A stretch of DNA of 64,000 nt, from positions 23,664-87,663 of the forward strand of contig NZ_KB902242.1 in the NCBI RefSeq assembly GCF_000379445.1. The letters are read 5' to 3'. Source of the DNA: Fangia hongkongensis FSC776 = DSM 21703. Lineage in GTDB: Bacteria; Pseudomonadota; Gammaproteobacteria; Francisellales; Francisellaceae. Under the pieces are notes generated by a model. It did not search any database. It was not told the origin of the DNA and worked only from the letters and a program-made list of their open reading frames with translations. A program made the translations under genes and the position numbers. Positions 44,251-53,857 of this stretch are shown piece by piece (the stretch's first letter is position 1; each line of letters opens with the position of its first letter).

Positions 44251-45177
44251 TTATTGTGCTGTGGGCTGAGAAGGGCTTTTGCGTGTTAGTATACTGACAA
44301 AAATAGGACCGGCAATATTTTGCCATACGGCATAAAGTGTGCCTGCCAAAGCTGCTTCTTTACCAAAGAACAAAACAGCAATAACGATCCCAAGCCCAAC
44401 ATCCAAAATACTAAATTCAAATAATAGTGATAATCTTGATGGATGATCAAGTTTTAATGCTCTTCCTGCAAGATAGCCAACAAAGCTTGCAATGATATGC
44501 AGTAAAACAACCCCAATAAATAGTTTGATAGGTAAGTGTAGTATTTCAGGTCGGTTTAAAGCAACAACAGACATAACAATTAGTGTAATGGCGATAATTG
44601 CGATAAGTGGAAGCTTTTGAGTAACCATATCAGGCAGTTTTAAAAAACAATTGATGATGATGCCAAGGATAATTGGCAGTAAAGTGACAAGTATGAGGGT
44701 TTTTATAATACCAATAAAGGGTACCTCAATGCTTGTATGTAAAAAAGCCCAAATCACGCTAGGCATTACAATAGGTGCAAGTAGCGTGGTTACAATGGTT
44801 AAAGTCACAGCAAAGGCTAAATTTGCGCGTGATAAAAGTGCCATCAGGTTCGATGCAGTTCCACCAGGGCAGGCGCCAACGATGATAAGTCCAATCAGCT
44901 CAGGTGTTGTTAGTGAGAGACTAATACCAATAAAATAAGCCAAAAGTGCAGTTAGAATAGATTTTAATATGACAGCGCCAATAAATTGATATTTGATATG
45001 AGATACATTAATAAACTCTTTGAGTTTTACGTGTATCCCAATGACAAGCATAATAACTGCAAGGAGATAGGGAATAAAAGGAAGGATTGGCATAAAGGTG
45101 GCGGGGGTGAGAAGTGCAATGATAAATGCGGCTATAATAATGAGGGCAAAATATTTGCTCAGAGCGGATACTTGCAT
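44251..45177 (-). CDS. Bile acid:sodium symporter (BASS) family transporter
   Basis: A 308-residue protein with about 10 hydrophobic segments. The BASS crossover motif appears as G-A-C-P-G-G-T-A-S-N (102-111), followed by L-S-R-A-N-L-A-F-A-V-T-L-T; a second polar segment L-F-E-F-S-I-L-D-V-G-L-G occurs later. Bacterial members import organic acids such as pantoate or pyruvate using sodium. It lies upstream of the A-T-R/SDR genes on the same strand and could supply the acid they reduce; the 205-base gap, which contains nothing else I can identify, weakens the operon argument. Confidence 0.85.
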   Translation of the reverse strand: MQVSALSKYFALIIIAAFIIALLTPATFMPILPFIPYLLAVIMLVIGIHVKLKEFINVSHIKYQFIGAVILKSILTALLAYFIGISLSLTTPELIGLIIVGACPGGTASNLMALLSRANLAFAVTLTIVTTLLAPIVMPSVIWAFLHTSIEVPFIGIIKTLILVTLLPIILGIIINCFLKLPDMVTQKLPLIAIIAITLIVMSVVALNRPEILHLPIKLFIGVVLLHIIASFVGYLAGRALKLDHPSRLSLLFEFSILDVGLGIVIAVLFFGKEAALAGTLYAVWQNIAGPIFVSILTRKSPSQPTAQ

Positions 45178-45339
45178 GACTTATTCTGTATAAAAAATAA
45201 CTAGATTGGCTTATGTTGACATGTTTAAAGAGAAAAAGAAATAGGAAAAACTCAAGCGCAAGCATTTAGATTGTTTTTTAGTCTGTAGGCTTGGGCAAAA
45301 TAGAAAGGTGATTTTAGTGTTCTTAAGCGATAGAGGATA

Positions 45340-47010
45340 TTAACCCTTTGACCAAGTGTCGCGAAGTCCAACAATTTTGTTGAAGATATATTTGTCTTCT
45401 TTTGCGTTGAAATCACACTGATCGGCGCAAAAATACCCAACTCGGTTAAATTGGAATTTTTCCTCTTGAGTCGCACTCTCCAGTGACTTTTCAAGCTTTG
45501 GTTGTTGGATGATTTGTAATGAATCTGGGTTAAGCGCAGCTTCAAGTTTGTCAAAGCTTCCAGGATTCTCTGTGTTAAACAGTCTATCATAAATGCGAAT
45601 TTCACCATCTAGTGCGTTATTTGCATCAACCCAGTGAAGCATCGCTTTTGGTTTAACCCCATCACTTGGCTTCTTTCCGCCCAATGTTTCAGGAAGATAG
45701 CGACATTTAAGTGCTGTAACATTACCTGTTTCATCCTTAATGACTTCATAGCATTCAATGACATAGGCATTAAGAAGGCGCGCTCTGCCATTTAATGAAA
45801 GCTTTTTATGCCCTTTTTCTAAGACTTCCATAAAGTCACTTTTTTCAATATAGACCTTATTAGATATGGTGATATCTCTTCGACCAAAATCAGGATTCTG
45901 TGGATGATTGGGAACGTTGAGTATCTCTGGTGTTAGATCATCAATTTCCACCAATAAAGGTTCTAGCACAGCATTTTTGCGTATCGCCGCTTGATTGAGG
46001 TTATTTCGGATACACTCTTCAAATAAGCTAACATCTGTAATGGAGTCTTGCTTAGAGATCCCAACTTGCTGACATAGATCACGAATTGCTTTAGCAGGAA
46101 CGCCTCTTCGTCTTAATCCTCGAATTGTTGGCATTCTTGGGTCATCCCAGCCTGATACGAGTTTGGACTCTACTAAATATTTCAACTTTCGCTTGCTGGT
46201 AATCGTGTAGTTTAAATTTAATCGTGAAAACTCAATTTGTTGTGGATGGTTTTCGAATGCACATTTTTCTACAACCCAATTATACAGTGCCCTGTGATCT
46301 TGAAATTCAAGGGTGCACAATGAGTGTGTGATTTTTTCAATTGCATCCGATGCAGCATGAGCAAAGTCATACATGGGGTAAATACACCAATGTTCGTTTG
46401 TATGAGGATGCGTTGCTTTTTTAATGCGGTATAATGCCGGGTCACGCAAGTTAATATTGCCTGATGCCATATTGATTTTGGCTCTTAGTGTACAGTGGCC
46501 TTCTTCAAATTCACCACGTTTCATCTTATCAAAAAGATCAAGATTCTCAGCGATGCTTCTTGTGCGATAGGGACTGTCTTTGCCTTTTTCCGTTAGTGTT
46601 CCTCGATAGCGTCTGACTTCTTCAGCGTTGAGGTCACATACATAAGCGTGACCATCTTGAATAAGTTTAACAGCTAATGCATATAATTGATCAAAATAGT
46701 TTGAAGCATAATAAAGATGCTCACCCCAATCAAAGCCAAGCCATTTGATATCTTCTTGAATTGCATTGACAAATTCAGCCTCTTCATTAGCAGGATTGGT
46801 ATCATCAAAGCGTAAATGGCAGGGTCCAAGTTGATAATCTTGTGAAATGCCAAAGTTCAAGCAAATAGATTTGGCATGCCCAATATGCAAATAGCCATTT
46901 GGCTCAGGTGGGAAGCGGGTAATCACTTTTCCCTGATTTTTACCGTTTCTAATATCTTCATCAATAATGTTGCGGATAAAGTTTGTTTTATGTGTTGTTG
47001 TGTCACTCAT
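45340..47010 (-). CDS. glnS: Glutaminyl-tRNA synthetase
   Basis: A 556-residue class I synthetase. The P-P-E-P-N-G-Y-L-H-I-G-H-A-K-S motif has HIGH at 42-45; the second signature is T-S-K-R-K-L-K. The anticodon-binding beta-barrel domains follow, giving the length normal for gammaproteobacteria (553 in Escherichia coli). M-S-D-T-T-T at 47010 was chosen because the 24-codon upstream extension has no counterpart. Stands alone; the gap to the BASS gene (162 bases) shows no clear terminator. Confidence 0.96.
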   Translation of the reverse strand: MSDTTTHKTNFIRNIIDEDIRNGKNQGKVITRFPPEPNGYLHIGHAKSICLNFGISQDYQLGPCHLRFDDTNPANEEAEFVNAIQEDIKWLGFDWGEHLYYASNYFDQLYALAVKLIQDGHAYVCDLNAEEVRRYRGTLTEKGKDSPYRTRSIAENLDLFDKMKRGEFEEGHCTLRAKINMASGNINLRDPALYRIKKATHPHTNEHWCIYPMYDFAHAASDAIEKITHSLCTLEFQDHRALYNWVVEKCAFENHPQQIEFSRLNLNYTITSKRKLKYLVESKLVSGWDDPRMPTIRGLRRRGVPAKAIRDLCQQVGISKQDSITDVSLFEECIRNNLNQAAIRKNAVLEPLLVEIDDLTPEILNVPNHPQNPDFGRRDITISNKVYIEKSDFMEVLEKGHKKLSLNGRARLLNAYVIECYEVIKDETGNVTALKCRYLPETLGGKKPSDGVKPKAMLHWVDANNALDGEIRIYDRLFNTENPGSFDKLEAALNPDSLQIIQQPKLEKSLESATQEEKFQFNRVGYFCADQCDFNAKEDKYIFNKIVGLRDTWSKG

Positions 47011-47160
47011 CTTTGTATTTAAATTTTTGGTTGGAATGCAGCAAAATACAAACAAATTAGTCAATTTGTATAATGGCTGCAAATTTAAATCAGTGTATAC
47101 ATTTTATATCAGTGTGTTGTTATTTTATAGTCTTTCTTGAGCTTTGCTTTGTTTTTTAAT

Positions 47161-47583
47161 TTAAGTCTCATTTCTTTCAAGGTTAAAGAAGCCTGAGTAT
47201 TGCTTTAAGCTATCAGTCAGTGAAAAATACCCCGCCTGGGTTGATAAACAAACGTGCGCTTTTATTCTGACTTTAAGCGGTGTGTCAATTGCGCTTAAAG
47301 CAATGCTGCCATATTTTTCCCTATCGGTTGTGTAGTTAAAGAGCCGTGAGCCACATTGAGCGCAAAAGACACGATATAGATGCTCGGATGATTGAAATTC
47401 TGTTATTTTCTGCTGACCTTTTATATATCTGAGCGTGCTTGGTTTGAAAGGGATTTGTGCAGCAAAGGGCGTGCCGTGAGATTTTTGACAGTTTATACAA
47501 TGGCAATATGCGCCAATTGGGACAACATCGCAGTCAAATTGTACTTGAGAGCATAAGCAGCTGGCTGAAATGCGCTTTTTCAT
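47161..47583 (-). CDS. GFA-family zinc protein (CENP-V/GFA domain)
   Basis: A 140-residue protein with the GFA zinc ligands: C-L-C-S near residue 9-12, Y-C-H-C-I-N-C-Q-K near 31-39, and C-A-Q-C-G-S-R-L-F later. The fold is shared with glutathione-dependent formaldehyde-activating enzyme and centromere protein V; most bacterial members have no proven reaction. It is upstream of glnS on the same strand, 150 bases away. A hydrolytic or S-hydroxymethylglutathione role cannot be assigned. Confidence 0.8.
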   Translation of the reverse strand: MKKRISASCLCSQVQFDCDVVPIGAYCHCINCQKSHGTPFAAQIPFKPSTLRYIKGQQKITEFQSSEHLYRVFCAQCGSRLFNYTTDREKYGSIALSAIDTPLKVRIKAHVCLSTQAGYFSLTDSLKQYSGFFNLERNET

Positions 47584-47803
47584 GATTAGAGTCTCAGTCG
47601 TGTCATTTATCGTAGCGTATCAGAGTGCGCTAATCTTTGCACTATGCTTAGGCTTTATGGGTAAGAATTAGCAAGTCAGGGGATGATGGTTGCTGTAAAA
47701 GTGTAATTAAGTTCCATCTTAATGGGGTGATGGCTAAATCCAAGCATAAACCTTAATAAAATCAAACAAAATATGTATATAATCTACATTTCATATAATT
47801 CTG

Positions 47804-47831
47804 TTGACGATTTATTTACCTGATCTAAGAT
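47804..47831 (+). promoter_or_regulatory. Promoter of pckA
   Basis: -35 TTGACG (47804-47809), 16-base spacer, -10 TAAGAT (47826-47831). The predicted start site near 47838 means an ATG at 47839 would be leaderless, which supports ATG 47875 as the pckA start. The region 47584-47803 before it shows nothing I can name. Confidence 0.5.
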
Positions 47832-47874
47832 AAAGTTTATGATGATAGAAATCATAACCGGGAGTACTATAAAT

Positions 47875-49494
47875 ATGTTACATAAAGCACTTAATTCAAG
47901 TGGAATCTTAGATATAAAAGAAATAATTCACAACCCCAGCTATGAGGCGTTGTTTTTAGCAGAAACTGCAACTGATGCTGAAGGTTATGAGAAAGGTGTC
48001 GAAACCAATATGGGGGCGGTTGCTGTGGATACTGGCCGTTATACTGGACGCTCGCCAAAAGATAAGTTTATTGTTGAGACAGAGGATGCGCTTAAAAATG
48101 TTTGGTGGTCGGAAGAAGGCTCTGATAACAAAAAAATGTCTAAGGAAACTTGGGCGCATCTTAAAACTTTAGCGACAACACAATTAACAGGCAAAAAACT
48201 ATATGTAATTGATGGCTTTTGTGGCGCAAATGAGCAAACAAGGTTATCTGTGCGCCTTGTAACGGAAGTGGCATGGATGGCGCACTTTTTCAAGAATATG
48301 TTTATTCGTCCCTCTGAGGAAGAGCTACTCAACTTTAAACCAGATTGGACAATCTTTAATGCGTGTAAGACATCTTGTGAAGATTATCAAAAATGGGGTC
48401 TTAATTCGAAAACATTTGTTGCCTTTAATACAGATGAGCGTATGACGCTAATCGGTGGCACTTGGTATGGTGGTGAGATTAAAAAGGGTATCTTCTCAAT
48501 GATGAACTACTTTTTGCCATTGAATGGAATTGGCTCTTTTCATTGCTCTGCTAATGTTGGTGAAGAGGGTGACTCTGCTTTATTTTTCGGCCTTTCGGGT
48601 ACAGGCAAAACAACCCTCTCAGCAGATCCTAAACGTAAATTGATTGGTGATGATGAGCATGGTTGGGACAATGAAGGGGTGTTTAATCTTGAGGGTGGTT
48701 GTTATGCAAAGACCATTAACTTATCTAAAGAGAATGAGCCTGATATTTACCATGCTATTCGCCGTGATGCGCTTTTGGAAAACGTGGTGTTAAATGAAGA
48801 TAAAAGCATCAACTTTGCCTCGAATGAAAAGACAGAAAATACGCGTGTTTCCTATCCAATTTATCATATTGATAATATCGTTAAACCCATTTCAAAAGCA
48901 GGCCATCCAAATAAAATCATATTTTTAACTTGTGATGCATACGGTGTGTTGCCACCTGTTTCAAAGCTTTCAATTGAGCAGGCGATGTATCAGTTTCTCT
49001 CCGGTTATACAGCAAAAGTGGCGGGGACTGAGCTTGGTGTGAAAGAGCCAACTGCGGTTTTTTCTTCTTGTTTTGGTCAGCCGTTTTTACTGTTACATCC
49101 AACTAAATATGCTGAAATTTTAGGCAAAAAAATGGCTGAACATAATGCTGAGGCCTATCTTGTGAATACCGGCTGGACAGGCGGTGGTTATGGTGAAGGG
49201 CATCGTATATCGATAAAAGATACACGAGCAATTATTGATGCTGTATTGGATGGTTCAATTGAAAAGGCGAACTTCAGAGAGGATGAGCTTTTTGGATTTA
49301 TGGTGCCTGAGTCTTTGTCTGGCGTTGAAAAGGCGATTTTAAACCCGAGAAATACATGGCAGAATAAAGAAGCTTATGAGCAAGCGTATCAGGCGCTAGC
49401 TGAAATGTTTGTCAAAAACTTTTCAAAATTCACCCAAAATGCACTAGGTAAACAATATGAGGCGTATGGCCCAAAGTGTAAAACGACAGCTTAA
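47875..49494 (+). CDS. pckA: Phosphoenolpyruvate carboxykinase (ATP)
   Basis: A 539-residue ATP-type PEPCK, the same length as the enterobacterial enzyme (540). Markers are [16 protein letters not shown], the kinase loop [12 protein letters not shown] and D-D-E-H-G-W. It turns oxaloacetate into PEP for gluconeogenesis. I start at M-L-H-K-A-L because GGGAG lies 9 bases upstream and the length then fits; the frame is open from 47839. It is monocistronic. Confidence 0.96.
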   Translation: MLHKALNSSGILDIKEIIHNPSYEALFLAETATDAEGYEKGVETNMGAVAVDTGRYTGRSPKDKFIVETEDALKNVWWSEEGSDNKKMSKETWAHLKTLATTQLTGKKLYVIDGFCGANEQTRLSVRLVTEVAWMAHFFKNMFIRPSEEELLNFKPDWTIFNACKTSCEDYQKWGLNSKTFVAFNTDERMTLIGGTWYGGEIKKGIFSMMNYFLPLNGIGSFHCSANVGEEGDSALFFGLSGTGKTTLSADPKRKLIGDDEHGWDNEGVFNLEGGCYAKTINLSKENEPDIYHAIRRDALLENVVLNEDKSINFASNEKTENTRVSYPIYHIDNIVKPISKAGHPNKIIFLTCDAYGVLPPVSKLSIEQAMYQFLSGYTAKVAGTELGVKEPTAVFSSCFGQPFLLLHPTKYAEILGKKMAEHNAEAYLVNTGWTGGGYGEGHRISIKDTRAIIDAVLDGSIEKANFREDELFGFMVPESLSGVEKAILNPRNTWQNKEAYEQAYQALAEMFVKNFSKFTQNALGKQYEAYGPKCKTTA

Positions 49495-49636
49495 GATGTT
49501 GTTACTCTCAATTGAAAAATTGCTTTTGAGTTGTCAATAAAATAATTCAACTTATTTTTTCTCATCATATTCCCATTACATTAAAAAATCGTATAGAATA
49601 GGGCGAAATTTTATTTTAAAGATTTTTTGATCTACT

Positions 49637-50209
49637 ATGGCGAAAATTACACCCTCTTTTATTCGCGAAGTGTTTGATGCTTCAAGTGAAATTGTAAGTC
49701 AATCGGTGCTGGAAGGCTCTTTTGATACATTGGCAAACGAAGTGACAACACGCCACAGAAAGGATAACCCTATTGCTGTGTGCGTCATGAACGGTGGTCT
49801 TTTTATTACTTCAGAAATAGTCAAGCGTTTGCGTTTTCCTTTGCAGGTGGACTATATTCATGCTAGTCGTTATCGAAATGAATATACAGGCTCACAAACA
49901 CTCAACTGGGTGAAAACGCCTAATATTGATCCGCGTGGGCGTACGGTTATATTATTCGATGATATTCTTGATGGTGGTCTAACACTGGCTGAGGTCAAAC
50001 GTTATTATGAGGATAGGGGTGCTGCAAAAGTCTTAACTGCCGTAATGCTTGATAAAGATGCTCCAAGAGAAAAGGGCGGTTTGATTCAGGCCGATTATGC
50101 AGGGCTTAAGGTTGAAAATAAGTTCTTGTTTGGCTTTGGTCTTGACTATCATGGCTATCTTAGAAATGTCCCAGCGATTCATGCTGTGGACGAAAAACAC
50201 ATGATTTAG
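49637..50209 (+). CDS. Hypoxanthine/guanine phosphoribosyltransferase
   Basis: A 190-residue type I phosphoribosyltransferase. The PRPP loop is V-I-L-F-D-D-I-L-D-G-G-L-T-L (104-117), close to the HPRT pattern; the N-terminal V-C-V-M-N-G-G-L-F segment binds pyrophosphate. It salvages hypoxanthine and guanine with PRPP. Length and motif resemble the hypoxanthine-guanine group rather than Gpt, but base preference is not certain. The TatD gene starts 2 bases after its stop. Confidence 0.88.
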   Translation: MAKITPSFIREVFDASSEIVSQSVLEGSFDTLANEVTTRHRKDNPIAVCVMNGGLFITSEIVKRLRFPLQVDYIHASRYRNEYTGSQTLNWVKTPNIDPRGRTVILFDDILDGGLTLAEVKRYYEDRGAAKVLTAVMLDKDAPREKGGLIQADYAGLKVENKFLFGFGLDYHGYLRNVPAIHAVDEKHMI

Positions 50210-50211
50210 TT

Positions 50212-50991
50212 ATGCTGATTGATTCGCACTGTCACCTCAATCATTTAAAGCTTGAAGATAAGACGCTTTCTGATGTGATTGCAGAGGCTTATGAAAAGGG
50301 TGTGAAAGAGATTATATCTATTTCTACTACACTTGAAGAAGTCAAAGACATTGCAGAAATTGCTAAAGCGCATACAGGGGTGTTTTATTCTGTTGGCGTT
50401 CATCCAAGTGAGTTTGATGGCGTTCAGCCACAAGAGGCTAAAGAAATTATTTCCTTTGCCAGAGATAATAGGTGTGTCGCTATTGGTGAGACAGGCTTAG
50501 ATTATTACTACAATGATCAATCAACTATTCCATTGCAAAAGGGAAAGTTTTTGGCGCACCTAGAGGCCGCAAATCGTTTGCAAAAACCTGTAATCGTTCA
50601 TACCAGAGGCGCTAAAAAAGATACTCTAGAGCTCTTAAAAGAAGGTAATATTGAGGGCTGCGGAGGTGTTTTACACTGTTTTACTGAAGATTGGGATATG
50701 GCCAAATCAGCACTTGATATGGGAATGTATATTTCTTTTTCAGGTATTGTGACCTTCAAAAATGCACAAAGTGTGCAAGAGGTAGCAAAGAAAATACCGC
50801 AAGATAGAATTTTGGTTGAAACAGATGCGCCTTATCTCACGCCAGTGCCTTATCGTGGAAAGCCAAATTATCCAGCATATGTCTATTATGTTGCAGAGTA
50901 CTTGGCTGAGCTTCGTAAAGAAAACTTTGATGCATTTGCCAGTAAAACAACTGAAAATGTACATAGATTATTCAACTTGCATGATGCTTAA
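50212..50991 (+). CDS. TatD-family metal-dependent hydrolase
   Basis: A 259-residue TIM-barrel metallohydrolase. Metal ligands: H-C-H in D-S-H-C-H-L, E in G-E-T-G-L-D-Y-Y, H in I-V-H-T-R-G-A, H in H-C-F-T, and D in V-E-T-D-A-P-Y-L-T-P. TatD proteins are DNA 3'-exonucleases or deacylases; the YcfH-type subgroup is closest. It starts 2 bases after the phosphoribosyltransferase stop, so both genes share a transcript. Confidence 0.93.
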   Translation: MLIDSHCHLNHLKLEDKTLSDVIAEAYEKGVKEIISISTTLEEVKDIAEIAKAHTGVFYSVGVHPSEFDGVQPQEAKEIISFARDNRCVAIGETGLDYYYNDQSTIPLQKGKFLAHLEAANRLQKPVIVHTRGAKKDTLELLKEGNIEGCGGVLHCFTEDWDMAKSALDMGMYISFSGIVTFKNAQSVQEVAKKIPQDRILVETDAPYLTPVPYRGKPNYPAYVYYVAEYLAELRKENFDAFASKTTENVHRLFNLHDA

Positions 50992-51076
50992 GTTTCTCTT
51001 AATATTTTTTGCATACCTTAGTATTTAAATGTCAGTTACCAATTTACTTTAATCATCAAATAATGAGGGTTTATCT

Positions 51077-51715
51077 ATGAAGAAAATACTAATTGCGCTT
51101 GGGTTGTTAGCGGCGACAGGCAGTGCTTTTGCAGCGAGCTATCAAGTGTATAGCCAGCCAAATGCAAACTCAAAAGTTTTGGGTAAAATCTCTGATCAAT
51201 CAGCTGATCAATACATTCAATTTTACAAACAGGGCAATTGGGTGAAAATTGCAGATACCCAAACAGGTGCTGTTGGCTGGGTGAATGTGGCAGGCCCAGC
51301 AGCACAAGCAAATGCGCAAAATGCTCAAGCGCAAAGAGCTGCACAATATCAGCAAGCGTATAATTCGCTTCAAGCACAGCAGCAGCAACTTGAAGCACAG
51401 AGAAAAACATTTGAGCAAAATTATCAGCAAGCAGCTCAGCAATTAAGCCAAAGAATGCAGGCGCTCCAGCAACAGGTATCTGCAGAGAATCAAGCAACAG
51501 TGAATAGAGTGAATCAAACAAACGCTAATAATAAAGCACTCAATCCAGCAGGGAGTACACAAACACAAAAGTCGTTTAATGCCCTAATTATTCAAACAAA
51601 CAAAGATGGTAAAACTGCAACCGTAACAAAAGAGTGGTTAGGGCAAGATGGTAAAATGCATAAATCAGTCAAACAAGTTCCATTGAGCCAGCTTCAGAGT
51701 ATGCAACTTTCGTAG
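51077..51715 (+). CDS. Secreted SH3-domain protein with glutamine-rich coiled coil
   Basis: A 212-residue protein with a signal peptide (1-19, ending S-A-F-A-A). An SH3b-like domain follows (about 20-75: V-Y-S-Q-P-N-A-N-S-K-V-L-G ... G-N-W-V-K-I-A ... G-A-V-G-W-V). Residues 80-150 are A/Q-rich coiled coil. The tail (175-212) is polar. It probably sits in the periplasm and binds peptidoglycan or a partner. Upstream is tatD, 85 bases away. The glutamine runs open long reading frames on the other strand, which I regard as spurious. Confidence 0.7.
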   Translation: MKKILIALGLLAATGSAFAASYQVYSQPNANSKVLGKISDQSADQYIQFYKQGNWVKIADTQTGAVGWVNVAGPAAQANAQNAQAQRAAQYQQAYNSLQAQQQQLEAQRKTFEQNYQQAAQQLSQRMQALQQQVSAENQATVNRVNQTNANNKALNPAGSTQTQKSFNALIIQTNKDGKTATVTKEWLGQDGKMHKSVKQVPLSQLQSMQLS

Positions 51716-51728
51716 TAGCATTTGGATA

Positions 51729-52208
51729 CTATCGTTTATTTTTTCTTTTAATATAAATGGTGCGTTTAACAATCGCAATGAGGTTATCTTTGTCATCATG
51801 AATTTCAATTTCACGATAAAATAGCATTTTTTCATTTTTATCAATTTCTTCTTTAATGTTCATAATATCTCTATCTGTCAAACTAAATTGGCAGTGAACA
51901 GTGCCTCTCCCAGGTTTAATGTACTTGATACTCGCTTCTTTATCCCAAATGATATATTGCTTGCCAAGCAGATTTGAAAGCATAAGGGGATAAAAAGCAT
52001 CAGTCATTGAAAACAATGAGCCGCCAAAGTGGGTGCCAAAATAGTTTTTATTATGCCATTTAAGTGCCATTGAAACTTTAATATGATCGTAGTTTGCGCT
52101 GATAAAGCGTGTTTTTATCCCCGCTCCACGATAGGGGCGATAGCGGTTCAAAATAAAGCGCATGATAAAGGGAGTTTTTTCAACGAGTGATTTGAGTTTT
52201 TTCTTCAT
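51729..52208 (-). CDS. DUF4442-type hotdog-fold protein (putative thioesterase)
   Basis: A 159-residue hotdog-fold protein. It shows the DUF4442 pattern N-R-Y-R-P-Y-R-G-A-G-I, a central helix with H-F-G-G-S-L-F-S-M-T-D-A, and I-K-Y-I-K-P-G-R-G-T-V as strand. The D-A-F-Y-P in the helix is where thioesterase relatives keep catalytic residues. Acyl-CoA thioester hydrolysis is likely but unproven. It is convergent with the SH3 gene and divergent from dnaB. Confidence 0.8.
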   Translation of the reverse strand: MKKKLKSLVEKTPFIMRFILNRYRPYRGAGIKTRFISANYDHIKVSMALKWHNKNYFGTHFGGSLFSMTDAFYPLMLSNLLGKQYIIWDKEASIKYIKPGRGTVHCQFSLTDRDIMNIKEEIDKNEKMLFYREIEIHDDKDNLIAIVKRTIYIKRKNKR

Positions 52209-52326
52209 CTATAATTTGCCTTGTTTAGCTTAATTCACTGCATAAGTATTTATACATTTAACGAAGCGTCCAGGTTATATCAGGGTTTTTTTATGATAAA
52301 ATGCATGAAACTATTATGGGAAAGTA

Positions 52327-53736
52327 ATGATATATATGCAACCGCAATCATCGACATCGCTACACAATGAATTGGAAAATATTAAGCGTCCGCCTTCTTC
52401 GATGGATGCTGAGCGATCCGTGTTAGGGGGCTTGATTTTAGATAATGAAATGTGGAGCAAAGTTGAGGAGATTTTGCTGGTTGATGATTTTTATACTCAA
52501 CAGCACCGGGTGATATTTCGCCAAATGCAAAAGCTGATTCAACAAGATGTTCCATTTGATATTATTACCTTAAGTGACTCTCTTACGAAGGAGAAGTTGT
52601 TAGATCAAGCAGGTGGTCTTCACTATCTGGCTGAGATTGCAAAAAACACACCAACGGCAGCCAATATCAGCGCTTATGCTGCGATTGTTAAAGAACGTTC
52701 AAAATTGCGAATTCTACTGAATGCCGCAACTGACATAGCCGATATGGTGTATACGCCGCAAGGGAGAAAAGTGGAAGATATATTGGATGTTGCTGAGCAG
52801 AAAATTCTATCCATTGCAGAGCATGATTTAGATAAGGCCGATGGGCCAAAATCCGTTCCTGAGATTATACCAAGTGTGATCGATAGAATCGATGCAATGA
52901 TGGAGTCATCAGATGGTATAACAGGTGTTTCAACAGGCTTTAGTGATCTTGATGAGCTGACTTCAGGACTTCATCCATCTAATCTAGTCATTGTTGCCGG
53001 TAGACCTTCCATGGGAAAAACAACTTTTGCAATGAATTTGGCTGAGAATGTTGCAAGAGGCGCGAAAAAGCCTGTGCTTGTATTTAGCTTAGAGATGCCT
53101 TCGGAGGATATTGTGCTTAGAATGATCTCATCGCTCGGTCGCGTTGAGCAAAATGCACTTCGAAATGGTCGCTTGGAAGATGAGCATTGGGCAAAAATTA
53201 CCGCTTCAATGGAAGTTTTATCAAAAGATTTTAATATGCATATTGATGATAGTGCAGGCTTAAGTCCAACTGAAATGCGCTCAAGGGCACGCAAAGTGTA
53301 TAAGGAAAATGATGGCTTAAGTCTAATCGTGGTTGATTATTTGCAGCTCATGAAAGTACCCGGGTATGAGAATAATAGAACACAGGAAGTCTCAGAGATT
53401 TCGCGCTCCCTTAAATCACTTGCTAAAGAGCTTAGTGTTCCTGTAGTGGCATTATCACAGCTCAACCGTGGTGTGGATGACAGAGCAGATAAGCGTCCAA
53501 TGATGTCAGATTTAAGAGAATCTGGCGCAATCGAGCAAGATGCTGATGTGATTATGTTTGTCTATCGTGATGAGGTGTATCACAAGGATAAAGAGGATAA
53601 CAAAGGTTTGGGTGAAATTATTATCGGCAAGCAACGTAATGGTCCTATTGGGCATGTTAATGTGCATTTTGAGGGGCGCTTTTGTCGGTTTGCCGATTTG
53701 ACTTTTGAGCAAAGTGTTCCGCCGGGTGCGTATTAA
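52327..53736 (+). CDS. dnaB: Replicative DNA helicase
   Basis: A 469-residue hexameric helicase. The N-terminal collar domain begins R-P-P-S-S-M-D-A-E-R-S-V-L-G-G. The Walker A motif is G-R-P-S-M-G-K-T (225-232), and Walker B is V-V-D-Y-L-Q-L-M. It unwinds DNA at the fork. Length matches the 471 residues usual for the group. ATG 52336 (M-Q-P-Q-S-S) is an alternative start. Confidence 0.97.
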   Translation: MIYMQPQSSTSLHNELENIKRPPSSMDAERSVLGGLILDNEMWSKVEEILLVDDFYTQQHRVIFRQMQKLIQQDVPFDIITLSDSLTKEKLLDQAGGLHYLAEIAKNTPTAANISAYAAIVKERSKLRILLNAATDIADMVYTPQGRKVEDILDVAEQKILSIAEHDLDKADGPKSVPEIIPSVIDRIDAMMESSDGITGVSTGFSDLDELTSGLHPSNLVIVAGRPSMGKTTFAMNLAENVARGAKKPVLVFSLEMPSEDIVLRMISSLGRVEQNALRNGRLEDEHWAKITASMEVLSKDFNMHIDDSAGLSPTEMRSRARKVYKENDGLSLIVVDYLQLMKVPGYENNRTQEVSEISRSLKSLAKELSVPVVALSQLNRGVDDRADKRPMMSDLRESGAIEQDADVIMFVYRDEVYHKDKEDNKGLGEIIIGKQRNGPIGHVNVHFEGRFCRFADLTFEQSVPPGAY

Positions 53737-53857
53737 TACATTACCTAGAAAGACTAAATTGTTTGATTATAAAATAATCATGAGTATAATGCTTGTGGTT
53801 GATAAAGTAGTCTGAATAAAGATAAAAAATAAGAATACTGATTTTTAGAGATAAAGC

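Noticed and set aside
45252..45608. 118-codon minus-strand frame over the glnS 3' end
   Set aside because: It overlaps glnS on the same strand in another frame and shows no family pattern.
51075..51521. 148-codon reading frame on the minus strand over the SH3 gene
   Set aside because: It is the complement of the A/Q-rich repeat region of a gene with signal peptide and ribosome site; no own start signal.
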